Origin: Kalaharituber pfeilii | Taxonomy: Eukaryota > Ascomycota > Pezizomycetes > Pezizales > Pezizaceae | Length of the DNA: 64,000 bases | Assembly (NCBI GenBank): GCA_015179045.1 | Contig: WHUZ01000002.1 | Coordinates: 682,001-746,000, forward strand | Direction of reading: 5' to 3' | Part shown: piece after piece, positions 45,708 to 57,817 of the stretch | Layout: the number at the start of each line of letters is the position of its first letter | Numbering within the stretch: the stretch's first letter is position 1 | Notes under the pieces: generated by a model | Seen by the model: the letters and a program-made list of their open reading frames with translations, nothing else | The model's database searches: none | Told to the model about the DNA's origin: nothing | Translations under genes and position numbers: made by a program

Positions 45708-48700
45708 ATGAAAATGTCGACTGGGAAGCATTGCTAAACGCTTCTGGATGCGACAATACACTACCTACCAAGGTTCATGGACACGGCGCTCGGTGTTGGG
45801 TGTTATAAGAGATTATTAACTCGTCGGCAAGAACTGGGGTATGATAACACCGGAAAAAGCCCACTATTCCAAAAAAGGGCAATTTGGACGACGGCATCAC
45901 CGAGTAAGAGCAGTTTCATCGGATATCAACTTATGGATAGGTCAACTGGGCTGCAAGGTGATATGTAAAGGGCCTGAACTTACATGTAGATGGATACAAT
46001 AGAACTCCCAAGATAACCGAGCGAGTCCAATAATACTATCTCTTCTCTCGATAATAACACAGGGCCCATGATGCCCAGGACGCCTATGGAGCAGTGTGCA
46101 AGTGACACTGCGTTCCGGACGCGAAATGAGCTTTGCTGATGTTCGCATCAGTCCAAATTGGATTTTCAAGTTGAAGGCAGATTTAAGCTCAACTTGTCCC
46201 ACGAGTTCACAAAGCTCGATCATCGGTACATCGGTACTTCTTCATTTTTACAAAATCCTTAGTTAACCTGACTTGTACCTGGTGCGAACACTTCTGTATA
46301 AGTGCGTACAAGTTTAACTAAAATAGCTTGTCAGAAGGCAACTACCCCGCCTCGTGGTCGCGAGGGAGCAATCTGCCAGAATGTAATTAAACTGAGCAGA
46401 CAGCACAGCACCAAAGGAAGCTATAAAGCTATAATAGACAATACTAGATGCAATATTGGCATGCACTTGCGTAAGACCCCCTTTGCTCAAGCTTTATAGC
46501 TATAGCGCAGCCCCTCTTACCCTCAACAATTCCTTTTCAAGTTGTATTAACAGTTGTCAAACCCCTCCTCTAATATGCACCCTCCACAGTTCACTTGGCA
46601 TTCCGTACATGCCGCAATACCCGGCCCTAGAGTCTCGCACGTGCAAGGCAACTTTGACACTACCTGCCAACTACACACCCTAATTTGCTAACACCTTCGA
46701 ACTCGATGTTCCCCAGCCCTACGAATGGCCCTGGTCGTACCAATGGCGCCAGTGTCGCCCAAAATTGCAATTCCGCTGGCTTGATTCTCCGGCAGGCCGG
46801 TCACCCAATGCGCAGCCTGCCAAGTTCAACAGCCCCTGGTCCGTATTTCCATCCTTTGCGGCAATACGAGGATAGTCACCGCAAGCGGATGAACCAACGA
46901 GCAGCATAAAGGGGCAAGCAGTCGCTCGTTATCCGTTGAGCTATGGAGAATCAATCGCAAGGGCATTCTTTTCATGTCTCGATATCCATTGACTGTCAAA
47001 TATCGCATCTTTATACGCAATGGGCAGGTGCCGACGTCGGTTTAGATTGTCGTTCAATCCTCGACGATTTCAATTGCATCTGGTTGCCCGGCGGTCTATT
47101 GCTGGCCGAGACCGTAGTGGAGAATTTGCCATGATGGCCTGTACCATTGTTGTACCTTGCTAACTCCCGTCGCGGGCCTGTCAATTGTCGGATTACCATC
47201 AATCTATCGTAGCTCCATCTCAATTGCACTCCTTGCATATGCCCGTTCTAGAAGAGTACTGTTCGCCATCCGCAAACTCTTGACATGTTCCGTTGGTAGC
47301 AGTTATCCTCGCTCCAATGGAACCGGCGGCAAAACTGTTTTCGAAACAAAGAAAAATTTCACTGGCGTAAATATTTTCCTCTCTCTCCAAGTATCCCTGT
47401 AATCATACGGCATCGAAGGCCGAAAATACTAGTCTGGGCACGAGAGCAATTTCTAAGCTTCCATAGTTGGCATGGACTCGTTCAGATTTTTTTCCCCACC
47501 CATCCATCATTTCACCCTGCACGTCAACCGATGGAAATGATGACATGTTGTGTATGGCTTCCAGGTAGCCTGTGCACGGTTGAGTTTCTCACTCGTTCGT
47601 CACAGGAATCCAGCAATGATTCACCTCTTAATTTCTTCAAAATTTATAGATCCAGCGGGGAGGGAATTGATCTCTGTTATTCCTTTAGTGCGGTTATAAA
47701 AACTTCGCTGACCGCGATTGGAAACAGCTCCAACATGCGCCCGATCCTCGAATGATATTGATCCATCAGCCCCTGAATACAGAGGCTGATGAGCAGTGAA
47801 CGTGTGACGTATATTACATGCCGTCATGGAACCCATCATGTACTGTGACAGAAAAACAGGTGACACAAAGGGAGAAAAAAAAAAAGAAAAAGAAAAAAGA
47901 AGAAAAAGAAATCTACCATCCCAAAGTGCTTGGTAGACCCCAACGGCAGAGGATACCAGTTTTAGTAACTCCGTAGGGCTTTCTCGCCACGTGATTCTGC
48001 AGTCATAGCCTTCAACAAAACCCTTCCTAACCCGAAACTTCGAGAAGTCGATCCTCCTGCGCCTGCTCCTCCACGGCTTACAAGGAGCGCAGGCCGCCGA
48101 ATTGACCACAGTGCACTAGCGCAAGTTTGCAACGTCAACGCCCTAACTTGCTTTGACCCCATGCATGGATGTTGGTCAACCGCTCAACCGCACCGCCGGA
48201 AAATTACCCAAATTTACTCAGGAGGGCTCGCTTGAACCTCAAAGTCAGTTGATGAGATGGACAGTGCACCATGCTTCTCGTTTAGCAAGGGTTTGAATAA
48301 ACGGCCAGTTTAAGTTTAGCAGCTGCCACACGGTTAGTCTCGTGCCCCACACGTCACAATTCCTATGATACATAGTCAATTTGCTCTATGTCAGACGCTT
48401 GCAATTCTGCTCCTCAACCAATTCTCCCGCCATCATGCTCGCCCAATTTCAATGGCATGAGACTACAATTTTAGTAGACATGCCTGACAGTCGCAATTAA
48501 TTACGTAATTTGAGGCACCAAAACAAGCGTTTGTATGCAGAAGGTGATCCTTAACATTGCGAAAAGAATGTGTCGCCTTGGCTTTTCTGGAGAATTCTTC
48601 CGCGGAGAAAGCACTTGGGACCAGGCACACAATGGCAAGCGACCGTTGCAAAATATGTACTTTATGCACTCGTTTTGCTTCTCTACACACGGTAATTTAA

Positions 48701-50236
48701 AATATTTCCTCCCAGAAGAATACCTGTAGTCTTACCAAAATAGAGTTTTATTTCTCACTAATCTTTCGATTTCCCAACTTTCTTTATTTGCAGAGTTTGT
48801 AATAAAGTTCATCCTTTCTTGAGACTAGACTGCATAGTGTCCTAGGCAGGTTAGATTCACCCCGCATTTTCTAGCCAATGGGAGCACGTTGCACCTGTGA
48901 AAATCCCAGGCGTGGGGTCTGCAGATCAAGCAAGCATTTTTACATCCTCTGGAGGTGCTGTATATGTACGAGTACACTAGAGATATCTCGGGTATCTTCA
49001 TTGATGGTATTTGACGCAATGAGTGCCCCCAAATTCATCAGATTTAGCGGCTCTGTAACATGAAAGGGTGCCATGTATTTGCCCCGTTAGCATACCTAAT
49101 AAGAATAGCGGAGTGGCACAGGTCAATTTGCACGCTTGTCTGTTGGTGTTGGTATGTCGTGAGTGCCCAGGTCGGTCACCTCATTCGTGCTTGTTGCTCA
49201 TGCAGCTAATAGCAATTTTTTCTCCCTTTTTCATTAGCATTGAACAACTGATGTGCTCCCTTGGAGTGTTACGGCGGCGACCAGGCCAAAGGCGTAAAGT
49301 AGAGATTTTGACAGGAAAAGAAATTGCTCTCTGGGCAAGGTACAGTACTTCCTGGGGGCTGGCCGCCACCGTGCGCACTGGGGCTATGCTACTTGACCGC
49401 TCGAGAAAACATGCTGTACACAGGCAAATTCTGGCGATGGCGAGGTAGAGCTCCTGTAGAGGTGCTCGAGCTAGCTCCTCACGGGGTGTTAGGGCGGAGA
49501 GATGAGCGTTGGGTTCGACACGCCGCAGCCGTCTCCAGCCGCTGGCTGGGCTGAGCCTCACCACCTGTGCTGCGTGCTGCCTGGGATTGGCCGCCGTGCG
49601 GCCGCTGGCATCGACCTGCTTAGCTGAGGAGCGCACGCAGGCCGCAGCCCACCAGGCCGCAGTAGAGCGGTGCTTCCCTGCTGGCCTGGTGCTGGTGACT
49701 GGGAGCAAACGCTCTGGCGGGAGCGATGCAGCAGCGTACAGCCGGGGTGCGCCTCCGACCACAGGCGGCCCCAGGTTCTGCTCGCTGGGCTTGCAAATAA
49801 CGTAATGGAATCAGATCCCGGGGCGTAGGTGCATGCTCACGCCAGCCCAGGGGCGCCGGGGACGCAGAGCGCGCAGAAGCTTGCTCAGGGTGCAGCAGGC
49901 AGGGCCAGCACCCGGCGGCGACTTCACGCTGGGCAGCAGAGGTGATATAAGGCCCACGCTGGACGTAGCGGTCCTTCGGATACGCTTTAAGCTTTCGGCC
50001 GATCGTCTCGACCCCCCCCCATCGACAGCTACAGCTCCGACCGAGAGCGCAAAACATCCATCACACTTGCCACCCCACAGCACCATTGCGCTAGCACCAA
50101 GCACACATCGCAGCAGGGAGCCGAAGACATAACTCGCACAGCATCACAGGGCTGCACAGCCTTTTGTATACCAGTGTTGCGTGAAGCAGCGATTGAGCTT
50201 TAGCAGCATAACCCTCAGAACTCAACACTCTTCGCA
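45708..50236. other. 4.5-kb stretch without a recognised gene
   Basis: No convincing gene on either strand. Noted items: a pair of inverted ctataaagctata / tttatagctatag motifs at about 46420-46505; one end of the TGTTCTCGTRCCCAG family at 47434-47448; an A/G-rich run near 47874-47911; and GC-rich DNA from 49.2 to 50.1 kb that leaves several long but motif-free frames open on both strands. The last ~200 bases should be the arrestin promoter. Confidence 0.5.
47434..47448 (-). repeat. Single end of the TGTTCTCGTRCCCAG repeat family
   Basis: The sequence ctgggcacgagagca is the inverse complement of the family motif with one change. No partner end was found nearby. Confidence 0.45.
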
Positions 50237-51599
50237 ATGCCCGGGCGCATCAGTTTGCCGTTCGGCAGTAGCTACATGCACTCCTTCTCTGCCTCAATGT
50301 TCTCCCTCGAGTCCAGCGCTTCATCACATCTTTCACTAGCAAAGCGGTTTACCAATCCTTCTGACAGCCAGCGAGCACTAGTCAAGGTTAAGTCCAACTC
50401 CTCCCGGCCATCCTCACGAGGTAGCCCAGCTTCCATCAGCATGACAATAGAGTCACCGCCATTGGTATGCTACGGCCATCCCAAGGACTCCACAGGCGCA
50501 TTGCTGTCTGGGTTGATACATTTGGACGTTCAGCAGCACGGTCTGATAATAGACTCCTTCAAAATTGTCCTGAAATCGGAGGTTCTCACCCGAAGGCCAA
50601 TCACAGCTCATTGCTCGAATTGCAGCACCAAATCTGAAGATATTCATACATGGACCATCATTAATGAGCCTATTGCTTTAGCACACGGAGTTCATTCTTA
50701 TCCATTCAGCTACCTGGTTCCAGGAAATCTGCCTGCCACAAATTCCAATGCCCTTAGCAGGATACAGTACATGCTCAATGCTATGGCCTTATCATCGGAG
50801 GGAGATGAAATGAAGTTTACCAAGGAGATTGTGATTTCAAGAGCAATCCTCCCTGGACCGGAACGTCACTCAGTCCGCATCTTCCCTCCCACAAACCTGT
50901 CAGCTCACGTGAATCTCCCGAGCATTGTACATCCTGATGGTGATTTCCCCTTGACTGTCAGGCTGGATGGTGTAGTGACGCCTGAGAAAGACACTCGGTG
51001 GAAGCTGAGAAAAATGACTTGGAGAATTGACGAGAACTCTCAAGTCATTTCATCCTCCTGTCCACAACATCCGAGTAAGCTATGCGGTGAAGGGAAGGGA
51101 ATATTACATGAGGATTCGACAACTGTTGGCTCTGGAGAGCTAAAGTCTGGGTGGAAATCAGATTTCTCGAACGGCGGACGAATTGAAATGGAAGTGACGG
51201 CTGGCATTCCAGCTTCCGCAAATGCGGCTTCTGATATTGATACTCCTTGCGGTATCAAGGTTAGTCATACTCTTGTGGTGGAGCTGGTTGTAGCTGAAGA
51301 ACATGTAAGTCTTCCCAGGGTATTATGTATTACTCTAGGATTTTCAGGGTTCTAATTCGTCCTAGTGTCCAAAGGGAACCATCACTCGACTTGTCACCCC
51401 TACAGGTGCAGCTCGTGTTCTACGAATGCAATTCATGCTTCACGTATCAGCTCGTGCTGGTCTGGGAATCAGCTGGGATGAAGAACAACCCCCACTCTAC
51501 TCCAATATTCCACCTGCACCACCTAAATACGACTCATGCGCCGAAGGGGGAGTTGAGCCAGAAGATGCGCCCCCTGTATATGCTTGCCTCTCTTCATAG
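50237..51599 (+). CDS. LDB19/Art-type alpha-arrestin, Rsp5 adaptor
   Basis: Two exons (50237-51304 and 51366-51599) join in phase 0 across a 61-nt intron (donor GTAAGT, acceptor CTAG) to give 433 residues. The N-terminus is Ser-rich. The arrestin-like part includes PLVCYGHPKDSTGALLSGLI, LIIDSFKIVLKSEVL, HTWTIINEPIALAHGVHSYP (the H-x-FPF-like arrestin box, here YPFSYLVPG) and a second beta-sandwich ending TPCGIKVSHTLVVELVVAEEH. Exon 2 adds ARVLRMQFMLHVSARAGLGI then SWDEEQPPLYSNIPPAPPKY and APPVY. The PPxY-type motifs are docking sites for the WW domains of the Rsp5 ubiquitin ligase. Members of this family direct plasma-membrane transporters to ubiquitination and endocytosis. Unspliced, the frame stops soon after EEH. 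Confidence 0.88.
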
Positions 51600-53520
51600 G
51601 CTCTATATTTCCTTTCCCTTCCCTCTTTCAGCTCAACATTGTGTATATACCGGTTTAATTCTGGGATCAGGTTACCTAGGCGTTATGTTGGTCTATCGGG
51701 AAGGGTGTTTTGATTCAGTCCCTTTTGTCTGCATTTTTGACTCATCTCCTTTTTGTTAATTTTCTCGATTCCCCACTTACTTGAGCTTTCAAACGGTGTT
51801 TATTTGGTACATATTGTTATCTGTTGCATTATTATTGGATGGGTGGGAGTCAATATTTACCACGGGTTGCCAATTGGTCAGGATTTCCCTATACATAGAT
51901 TATGGCTTCTCGGTTGATTGGTATTCCAAAAGGCGTCGAATGTAATCTGCATAATGGAATGAGGAATTATCTGTACAATTGAGCGGCTTGTTCATTATTC
52001 GCGCGTTAAAACTTTTTGTGATCCTACCAGCGGAGTATTGGTGACCCATGTATAGTACTGTACATTGCATTATTGGCTCTGCCAAGCCACTGCTGTACAA
52101 ACCTTGGATCCAAAACACCTATTCCGGAAATCACAGCCTACCTGTTGGAGATATACAGCTGGTGTACTACTCTGCTAATAACCACATTGATTGGATGGAT
52201 ATAACCCTTTTAATCTCAAGTATGACGTCCGTCAGCGAGTGTACGCCTGAGGTACAGTTGGTATATACCAAATAAAAGGCTGTCATGCAGGATCAGAGGA
52301 CGGTAAAATGTAAGCACCCATTGTGGCTGCCAGCACTTTAACTGCCTCAAGCTTGCTCTCCTACCCATGTAGCGTGCACTGAAGAGTGTATATACAAGTA
52401 ACAGAGCTGAGCAGCAGTACTCACAGCTCAGCTGAAGTCCAGCTCAGGTCGGAGCAAGTAAGCACTGCAGTACGGCATTGGGCAGACAAAAATACGTGAA
52501 CACTTCAGACAGAAGTATCTGACCTCCAGGATAAAGATGCTTGCTGCAGAGAGCGTACCTCCCGGAAACCAGTTGCTGGGGATGGGATTATCTGGGGTCA
52601 GCCAGGCATGCTGTGATTCTCGGGAAGTGGAGGTCACAAAATCTGTCCCCAAACATGCCACAGAACATCTGTTGCAGATAACCGCGTAGAACGCTATTGT
52701 CAACTGCCGAAAATGCAGGAGCCTTTCGGTACGGACAGGAATACTGTTGAGTGCTTGACCTTGACTAGATACCAATGAGCTCTGAAATAAAAATTGCAAG
52801 AGGGGGTAGATTAGCAGTCTGTATCACCGTCCTTGATTTCGTGCATTGCAGAAACCCGCCAGCACGAAGCAATGCAGTGCTAGCTATAGCACTCCAAAGA
52901 CGGTCACGGAATTTGCCGCTTTGAATATGAGGAAGAAAAGGCAGCTGCGGGTGAAGGACCACAGTGCATACTGGAGAACCTTTGTGGATAATCCTAGAGG
53001 CGAGGCTGATGGACAATGGACCTTTTGGATATACAGACAGGGGCCTTATCTCTTAGATCCACCACCTGTGTCACGTGATGTTAATATTGGGTTTCTCGGT
53101 GAAACAGTTCGCCACATCCAGCCTAGCTCTCTGCCTCCCCCATGTCTGGGGCTCATATATGCACCCCCATTGCCGAACGCCGCTGCCGCCCCACCTATTA
53201 CTTGTTGCGCTCATCTGGCCGAGCCCTACCGCATCTTTTCCGATATCTCCATAGGCACTGCCGGACTTCTTGCGATACAATCTTTGATTCACGACCTTCA
53301 GCTGTTCGTGCTGCTGTTGCTTGCTGGGCCAATCGTTGTTCGCTTCTTGCTTACCCCTTTTCGCTTGCATTCATCCATCCCCCTCATACCCATTGCTTCT
53401 CTCTCGGAGCTACATTATCCCGCGTCCGTGTTTCTACTGTTTCTGGCGAGTTTATGGTATTGCATATTGAGAGTGTATTCTGATGTATTAATAAGCTTCG
53501 GATTTTGGAAAGTCGCAGTC
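51600..53520. other. Gene-poor spacer
   Basis: Contains the arrestin 3' UTR and about 1.7 kb of DNA with only motif-free frames. One frame at 52846-53556 has a hydrophobic stretch (LFVLLLLAGPIVVRFLLTPF) but no family I recognise, and it may be chance. Confidence 0.45.
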
Positions 53521-53526
53521 ATCAAC

Positions 53527-53764
53527 TATACGCAGTGTTGCCGAAGAGCAGGCTGAGGCGCAGCAGGAGTTATTATTGGAACGCGGATTTCGACCGATAA
53601 GCAAGTTAACGAGTCCAGGGCCTCTGGAATAGGTGGCAGGTTGGCTGTAGAAGTCATCGACTGCGAATTTGCTTATGCTCTTCGGATATTTGTTGCAACT
53701 ATGGAGAGTCAAGCCAATACAGTGAATGGAGAGGCCATGGTAATATCGGACCGACGACTCGAAA
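53527..53764 (+). pseudogene. Unknown gene remnant 1
   Basis: Two adjoining frames look coding in composition: SVAEEQAEAQQELLLERGFR, then in another frame ASGIGGRLAVEVIDCEFAYA and TVNGEAMVISDRRLETLLVA before a stop. The frame change sits near 53600. I do not recognise the family. It could be part of one decayed gene with the blocks at 53881-54045 and 54103-54348. Confidence 0.25.
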
Positions 53765-53880
53765 CCCTATTGGTGGCTCGTTAGGATCGTCAGGATTCCT
53801 CCATAGATATGCAATATGCCTTTACATAGACTATTCTATTAAGTAGGTTATCTGCCCGCAGAGGATATTGAAACTCCAAC

Positions 53881-54348
53881 AGGACGACTCGCATGTTGAA
53901 TAAAGATCGCAATGTTGATACGCCCTTTTCTCAATATATCGTGTCAATTTCTGACGGAACGGCTATTGGCTTCCTTGATATGACACCCCAGCAGAATCAC
54001 AGAATCCAATTCGGAATGCTTTGCGCCATAGGGGCGCTGTGGTAGTGCAGCCGGGCTACCGGCATAGCACGGCCTGTCTTATGAGCGAGATACGGGACAA
54101 GTGTGAATAAACCGATTTATCGACACGAGATCTCGATATCCACGTTTTACTCACCCACTCTCGCAGCAGCTGTCCAGCGGCATCCCAGCAAAGGAGCTTA
54201 CCATATGAGCTGGCAATCTTCCTCGATTCACATCGTCAGAATCTTTAAAGGAATCGAAAATGAATCTGACATCAAAAAGCATGATGGATTCATCCAGCCA
54301 AACAGGACATCCGTCACATACAAAGTTGTATGTGGAATTCTCAACTAG
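53881..54348 (+). pseudogene. Unknown gene remnant 2
   Basis: Blocks TPFSQYIVSISDGTAIGFLD and HRIQFGMLCAIGAL (to a TAG at about 54045) and, in another frame, RHEISISTFYSPTLAAAVQR and SIHIVRIFKGIENESD read like folded protein. They are separated by stops or unrecognised introns. No family assignment. Confidence 0.25.
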
Positions 54349-54639
54349 GTGCCCTGGACTTAGTGTTACGCAGTTGTAGTAAAAGGGTACAAGAATGTGG
54401 TGCAGGCGGCCCAGAACCCTAGATTATGATAGGTGGACGCCCCTCTCATAGAAAGGCGAAATGTGCTAATGCATTGACCGGGTCACATACTAGTAAGTAG
54501 GGGTGAAACCCTGCACTTGCATATACCGTATAGGGTACTATCAGTAGAGTTGCAGGATACATTTGAACCAGAATTCAATTTATCGGTCGGTTAGACTTCG
54601 CAAGTCATACAGCCATCCAGCATCGTGCCAACAACTACC

Positions 54640-55173
54640 CGTGAACGCAGCAACAACAATGACTCATGAGACACCCTGCACTTGGCGGGGGCTGCCAGAA
54701 GGTAGCTATTCGGAGGCAGGAGTTACAACTCGATCGGCAGGTTCAGCAACTCAGTGAACGGCATAGCAAAGAAGAAGTTTTGGATGGTAAGTTTTTGTGA
54801 TTCCGTTGAATACCCAGATACAAGCAAGTATTTATTGATCGCTCGGCATCAATGACAAGATCACTTTTCATGAAAAGGACTCAAACGTATTAGGTCTATT
54901 CGGAGCAAAGGTTGCTGGTAAGTTTTTAGCCAAGAAGTTATGGACGTTGGTTCATACAGTAAATGCGGATCGTGTTTGTAAGAGTTTATCGCTCGCAGCA
55001 AGAGTCTACTTGTAATAATCATAACTGGGTTAGGAGGTATTGTGATCGTGATTTGGAATGAGCGTTTGGGCTGTGCAGACGTGAAAAGCGACTTTAAGGA
55101 GAAAATCGGTGCTCTCAAGCAACAACTCGGGGACAAATTCGACAACGCTGTCGATGGAATTAAGAATGTATAA
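54640..55173 (+). CDS. Unknown small gene, probably spliced, C-terminal end clear
   Basis: Candidate exons: a basic Gln-rich segment (RRQELQLDRQVQQLSERHSK) ending at a GTAAGTTTTT donor near 54788; a block with HEKDSNVLGLFGAKVAG ending at a second GTAAGTTTTT donor near 54918; and a final block GGIVIVIWNERLGCADVKSD then FKEKIGALKQQLGDKFDNAV, stopping at a TAA (55171-55173). Two identical extended donors support splicing, but phases could not be reconciled with certainty. No family is recognised. The pogo-type MITE starts 48 bp after the stop. Confidence 0.35.
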
Positions 55174-55221
55174 CTAATTGTTCGGGAACCGCATATGCAA
55201 TGTTCAGCGGGGACCAATCTA

Positions 55222-55384
55222 CAGTCGAACCTGTTATATTGGATAAGGCCGAGACTGGCGGGTTTTATCTAATAAGACAAAATATCCAATAATCACGACC
55301 GGCCCAATTGGCTCGGGCCGGGCAAAGTTGATCCAATAAGACAGGTTATACGTATGACAGAATCCAATATGAGAGGTTCCACTG
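55222..55384. mobile_element. 163-bp MITE with TA target duplication (pogo/Tc1-mariner type)
   Basis: Terminal inverted repeats CAGTCGAACCTGTTATATTG (left) and CAGTGGAACCTCTCATATTG (right, complemented) match at 17 of 20 positions and continue through GAT. Intact TA dinucleotides flank both sides (55220-55221 and 55385-55386). No coding capacity. The CAGT start and TA target fit the pogo/Tc1-mariner class. Confidence 0.8.
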
Positions 55385-55386
55385 TA

Positions 55387-56330
55387 TGAGGTTGAAGTGG
55401 ATGAAGGATATCGAGAAGTGCGTCTCGTCTAACTACAAGGTTTTCGATTCTGTGAAAGGAATTGCAAAGCCCCATCTAATGAATCCAAATGAGGATGGAT
55501 ATGTTAAGTGATGCCATTGTTAAATGAGTTCTTATTTACAATGCAACGTAGATATACTAACTGAAGATATCGGGTAGGCTCTTTGCACCGAGGCTTTCTA
55601 GGGGGTTTGATAGATGATTAGGGGCATGACTCAGGAGTTTAGTATACTGGCATTGCGTAATGGAGGTATGGTGGCGAAGGATATGGTTGTCTAAAGATAA
55701 GCATGATGGAGAGACCTCAAGTAGGTAGTACCAGGTTAGGAAAACCGTAACCCTAAGTGGAATGCGAACGGTGGATATGCGAAGCGAGGATAGTCTGGTT
55801 GATAAAGCGAGGAAGCGGTATGCAAGCAGTTTTTACGGAAAGAAGTGAGCAGCATGCAAACGGGATGAGACTAGCAAACGGGAGGGATTACTGTAGATAA
55901 GCGGGAGCGAGAAGTATCGCACTCAGAACTAGTACTGGGGCCAAAGATGGATGGCTTTTATTCCCCATCTTTGGCTGCTATGAAAAAAGCAATAGTGGTA
56001 TCACCCATCAAGGTATCACTCATCAAGGTGGGCCATTCCGAAAGGAGAAAGCGCACAAGGGGGGAAGAATCAAAGGTGGTGAAAATAAGTAGAAAAAAAA
56101 CAAGTTAGAAATAATATTACCTAAAGGGATATGATGTCTCTGAGGGAAAGATGTGAAGTGAAGTCAAAATAAAATTGGTCTGTAATGCATGGATTGGGCG
56201 CACTAAGCTATACGGAGTGTATGATTAGTGTGGTTGCTTCTGGCTAGCCCTGTAGCAGCAAAAAAGTGTCTTGGCATGAAACTATCTGTTGCCTGTCCTT
56301 CTTCAGGTTAAAACTGTTATCCAGACATAC
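55387..56330. other. Spacer between MITE and Ty3/gypsy remnant
   Basis: Purine-rich, stop-rich DNA. A near-duplicate aaggtatcac(t/c)catcaaggt occurs twice at about 56000-56030. No gene seen. Confidence 0.45.
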
Positions 56331-56770
56331 GACGATGAATAGCCCAATTCAGGCCTAGGACCACGTCGACAAGCTGACCAAGCTACGTGGAATACTGAAG
56401 GCCGACGCGCATCATGCTCAGCTCTAGGCGGGCCGAATGCACTAACCATTGCAGAACTCTAGCACCGAGGGTCCTACTCGAAAACTGCTCTAGCTATCAA
56501 ACAAGTACCTTAGCACTCAATGGCTTTACAAGAAGCTTGATCATAAGAAGCTGGGTCCGTTCAAAAGTTTCGGCCACTCTCAGCACCTATGCCTATAAGC
56601 TTGAACTCACCCGCACCATGAAAATCCATCCAGTGTTCCATGTATCCCTACTTGAGTCCGTGGCCGAGGATCCATTGCCAGGTCAAGTAGAACTGCCGCT
56701 ACCGCGCATCGTTATCGATAGCGAAGAAGAATGGAAAGTCGAGGATATCTTGGACCTGAGGCTGTACTAG
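56330..56770 (+). pseudogene. Ty3/gypsy retrotransposon pol, 3' end remnant
   Basis: The end of a Ty3/gypsy polyprotein in at least two frames: DKLTKLRGILKADAHHAQ (integrase C-terminal helix), then KKLDHKKLGPFK, then after a frame shift the open frame KIHPVFHVSLLESVAEDPLP and SEEEWKVEDILDLRLY. The MKIHPVFHVSLLE motif plus the EEEWEVEEILD start of a chromodomain are characteristic of chromovirus-type Ty3/gypsy integrases. The chromodomain is cut off at once, and gag, protease and reverse transcriptase are absent nearby. No LTR was recognised. Confidence 0.8.
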
Positions 56771-56884
56771 ACAGTTTCCACTATGCATCAGTCAGGAGTC
56801 CCAATACTTTTGAAACTGTCTAGCAATGACATAGACGTCTGCAGTACTCGAACTTGGAAAGGAGCTGACTTGGCAACCAGCTGC

Positions 56885-56978
56885 TGATCTCGTACCCAGC
56901 CTAGAGCCAATAAATAATAAAGGCACTTACTGCCAAGCCAAGGCGGAGGCAGAAAATAATAGTTTGGGCACGAGAACA
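56885..56978. repeat. 94-bp element with TGWTCTCGTRCCCAG inverted ends
   Basis: Left end tgatctcgtacccag and right end tttgggcacgagaaca face each other across about 63 bp. Same terminal motif as at 10181-10243. It lies directly downstream of the gypsy remnant. Confidence 0.6.
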
Positions 56979-57529
56979 AACCAGCTGCCGGTATCGAGCC
57001 AATCTAATTGATACCTTCCACCGACGATACCCCAATAAGCCTAGGAAACGATGATCCTCACAGGAGCTTGACACCTAGAAAGGGTCATCTCGAGACGAGG
57101 TATCATAAGTGACTATAACAGCATCGGGGAACCTGGACACATGCGTGTTTCCACCAAGTTCCCAAATACGGATCCAATACCTCTGGTAAATGCCTTCCAA
57201 CGAGTCGTCACCTTTGTAAACCATGGAAATCAACTTACATGTACCTCCTCTGCCCCCAGAATCACTAAACCGCTTCAAGGGAAAATACGAGAAAAGTGGC
57301 GGTCGAACAATTCTGATATTTGCTGAAGATGTTTAAGAAAGTGAACGATGAATACCGGTATAAACAGGCTTCCCTTCAGGCAAAAGGTGCGGGTCTGGTA
57401 TGACGGGGGTACTGATGAAAGTTGATGCCAAGTAACAAGCACGAGGCGACTAAGAGGACATTTTTTGCGGTGATACTGGAAAAGGTGAAGATCCCAAATC
57501 ACAGTATGATATTATGAGAGTTGGAGCTA

Positions 57530-57703
57530 CAGGTGACCCTGGCTATAATGAAGGCCAAGAATCCGACTGACCTTCTTCACTATAACCAGTTTTCACTATA
57601 GCAAGGGCACTTTCTTTACCTGTGTACACAAAGAATCTGGCTCATCCCTGCACTATAGCCAGGTTTTCACCAAAATGAGGTTCATTATAGCCAGAGTCAC
57701 CTG
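57530..57703. mobile_element. 174-bp MITE, CAGGTGACYCTGGCTATAATGAA ends
   Basis: Left terminus caggtgaccctggctataat and the complement of the right terminus, caggtgactctggctataat, differ at one base over 20 and extend through gaa. The left flank is TA but the right flank is CA, so the target duplication is lost or altered. Subterminal ctatagcc/ctataacc motifs repeat inside, as is common in MITEs. Confidence 0.75.
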
Positions 57704-57802
57704 CACGAGGTTCGATACCCCTGTGACTGGCCTAATTTGATTGTGGAAGTGTTTTTTGGGACCCTGATACCAGCTACAATGTGACGCAGAGTGGTGGCTG
57801 CG

Positions 57803-57817
57803 TGTTCTCGTGCCCAG
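57803..57817 (+). repeat. Single end of the TGTTCTCGTRCCCAG repeat family
   Basis: The sequence tgttctcgtgcccag is an exact family end. No facing partner was found within a few hundred bases downstream; the 56885-56978 element lies about 0.8 kb upstream. Confidence 0.5.

Noticed and set aside
49181..50132. Overlapping frames of 100-190 codons on both strands
   Set aside because: GC-rich DNA leaves several frames open at once; none has a family motif or consistent splice sites.
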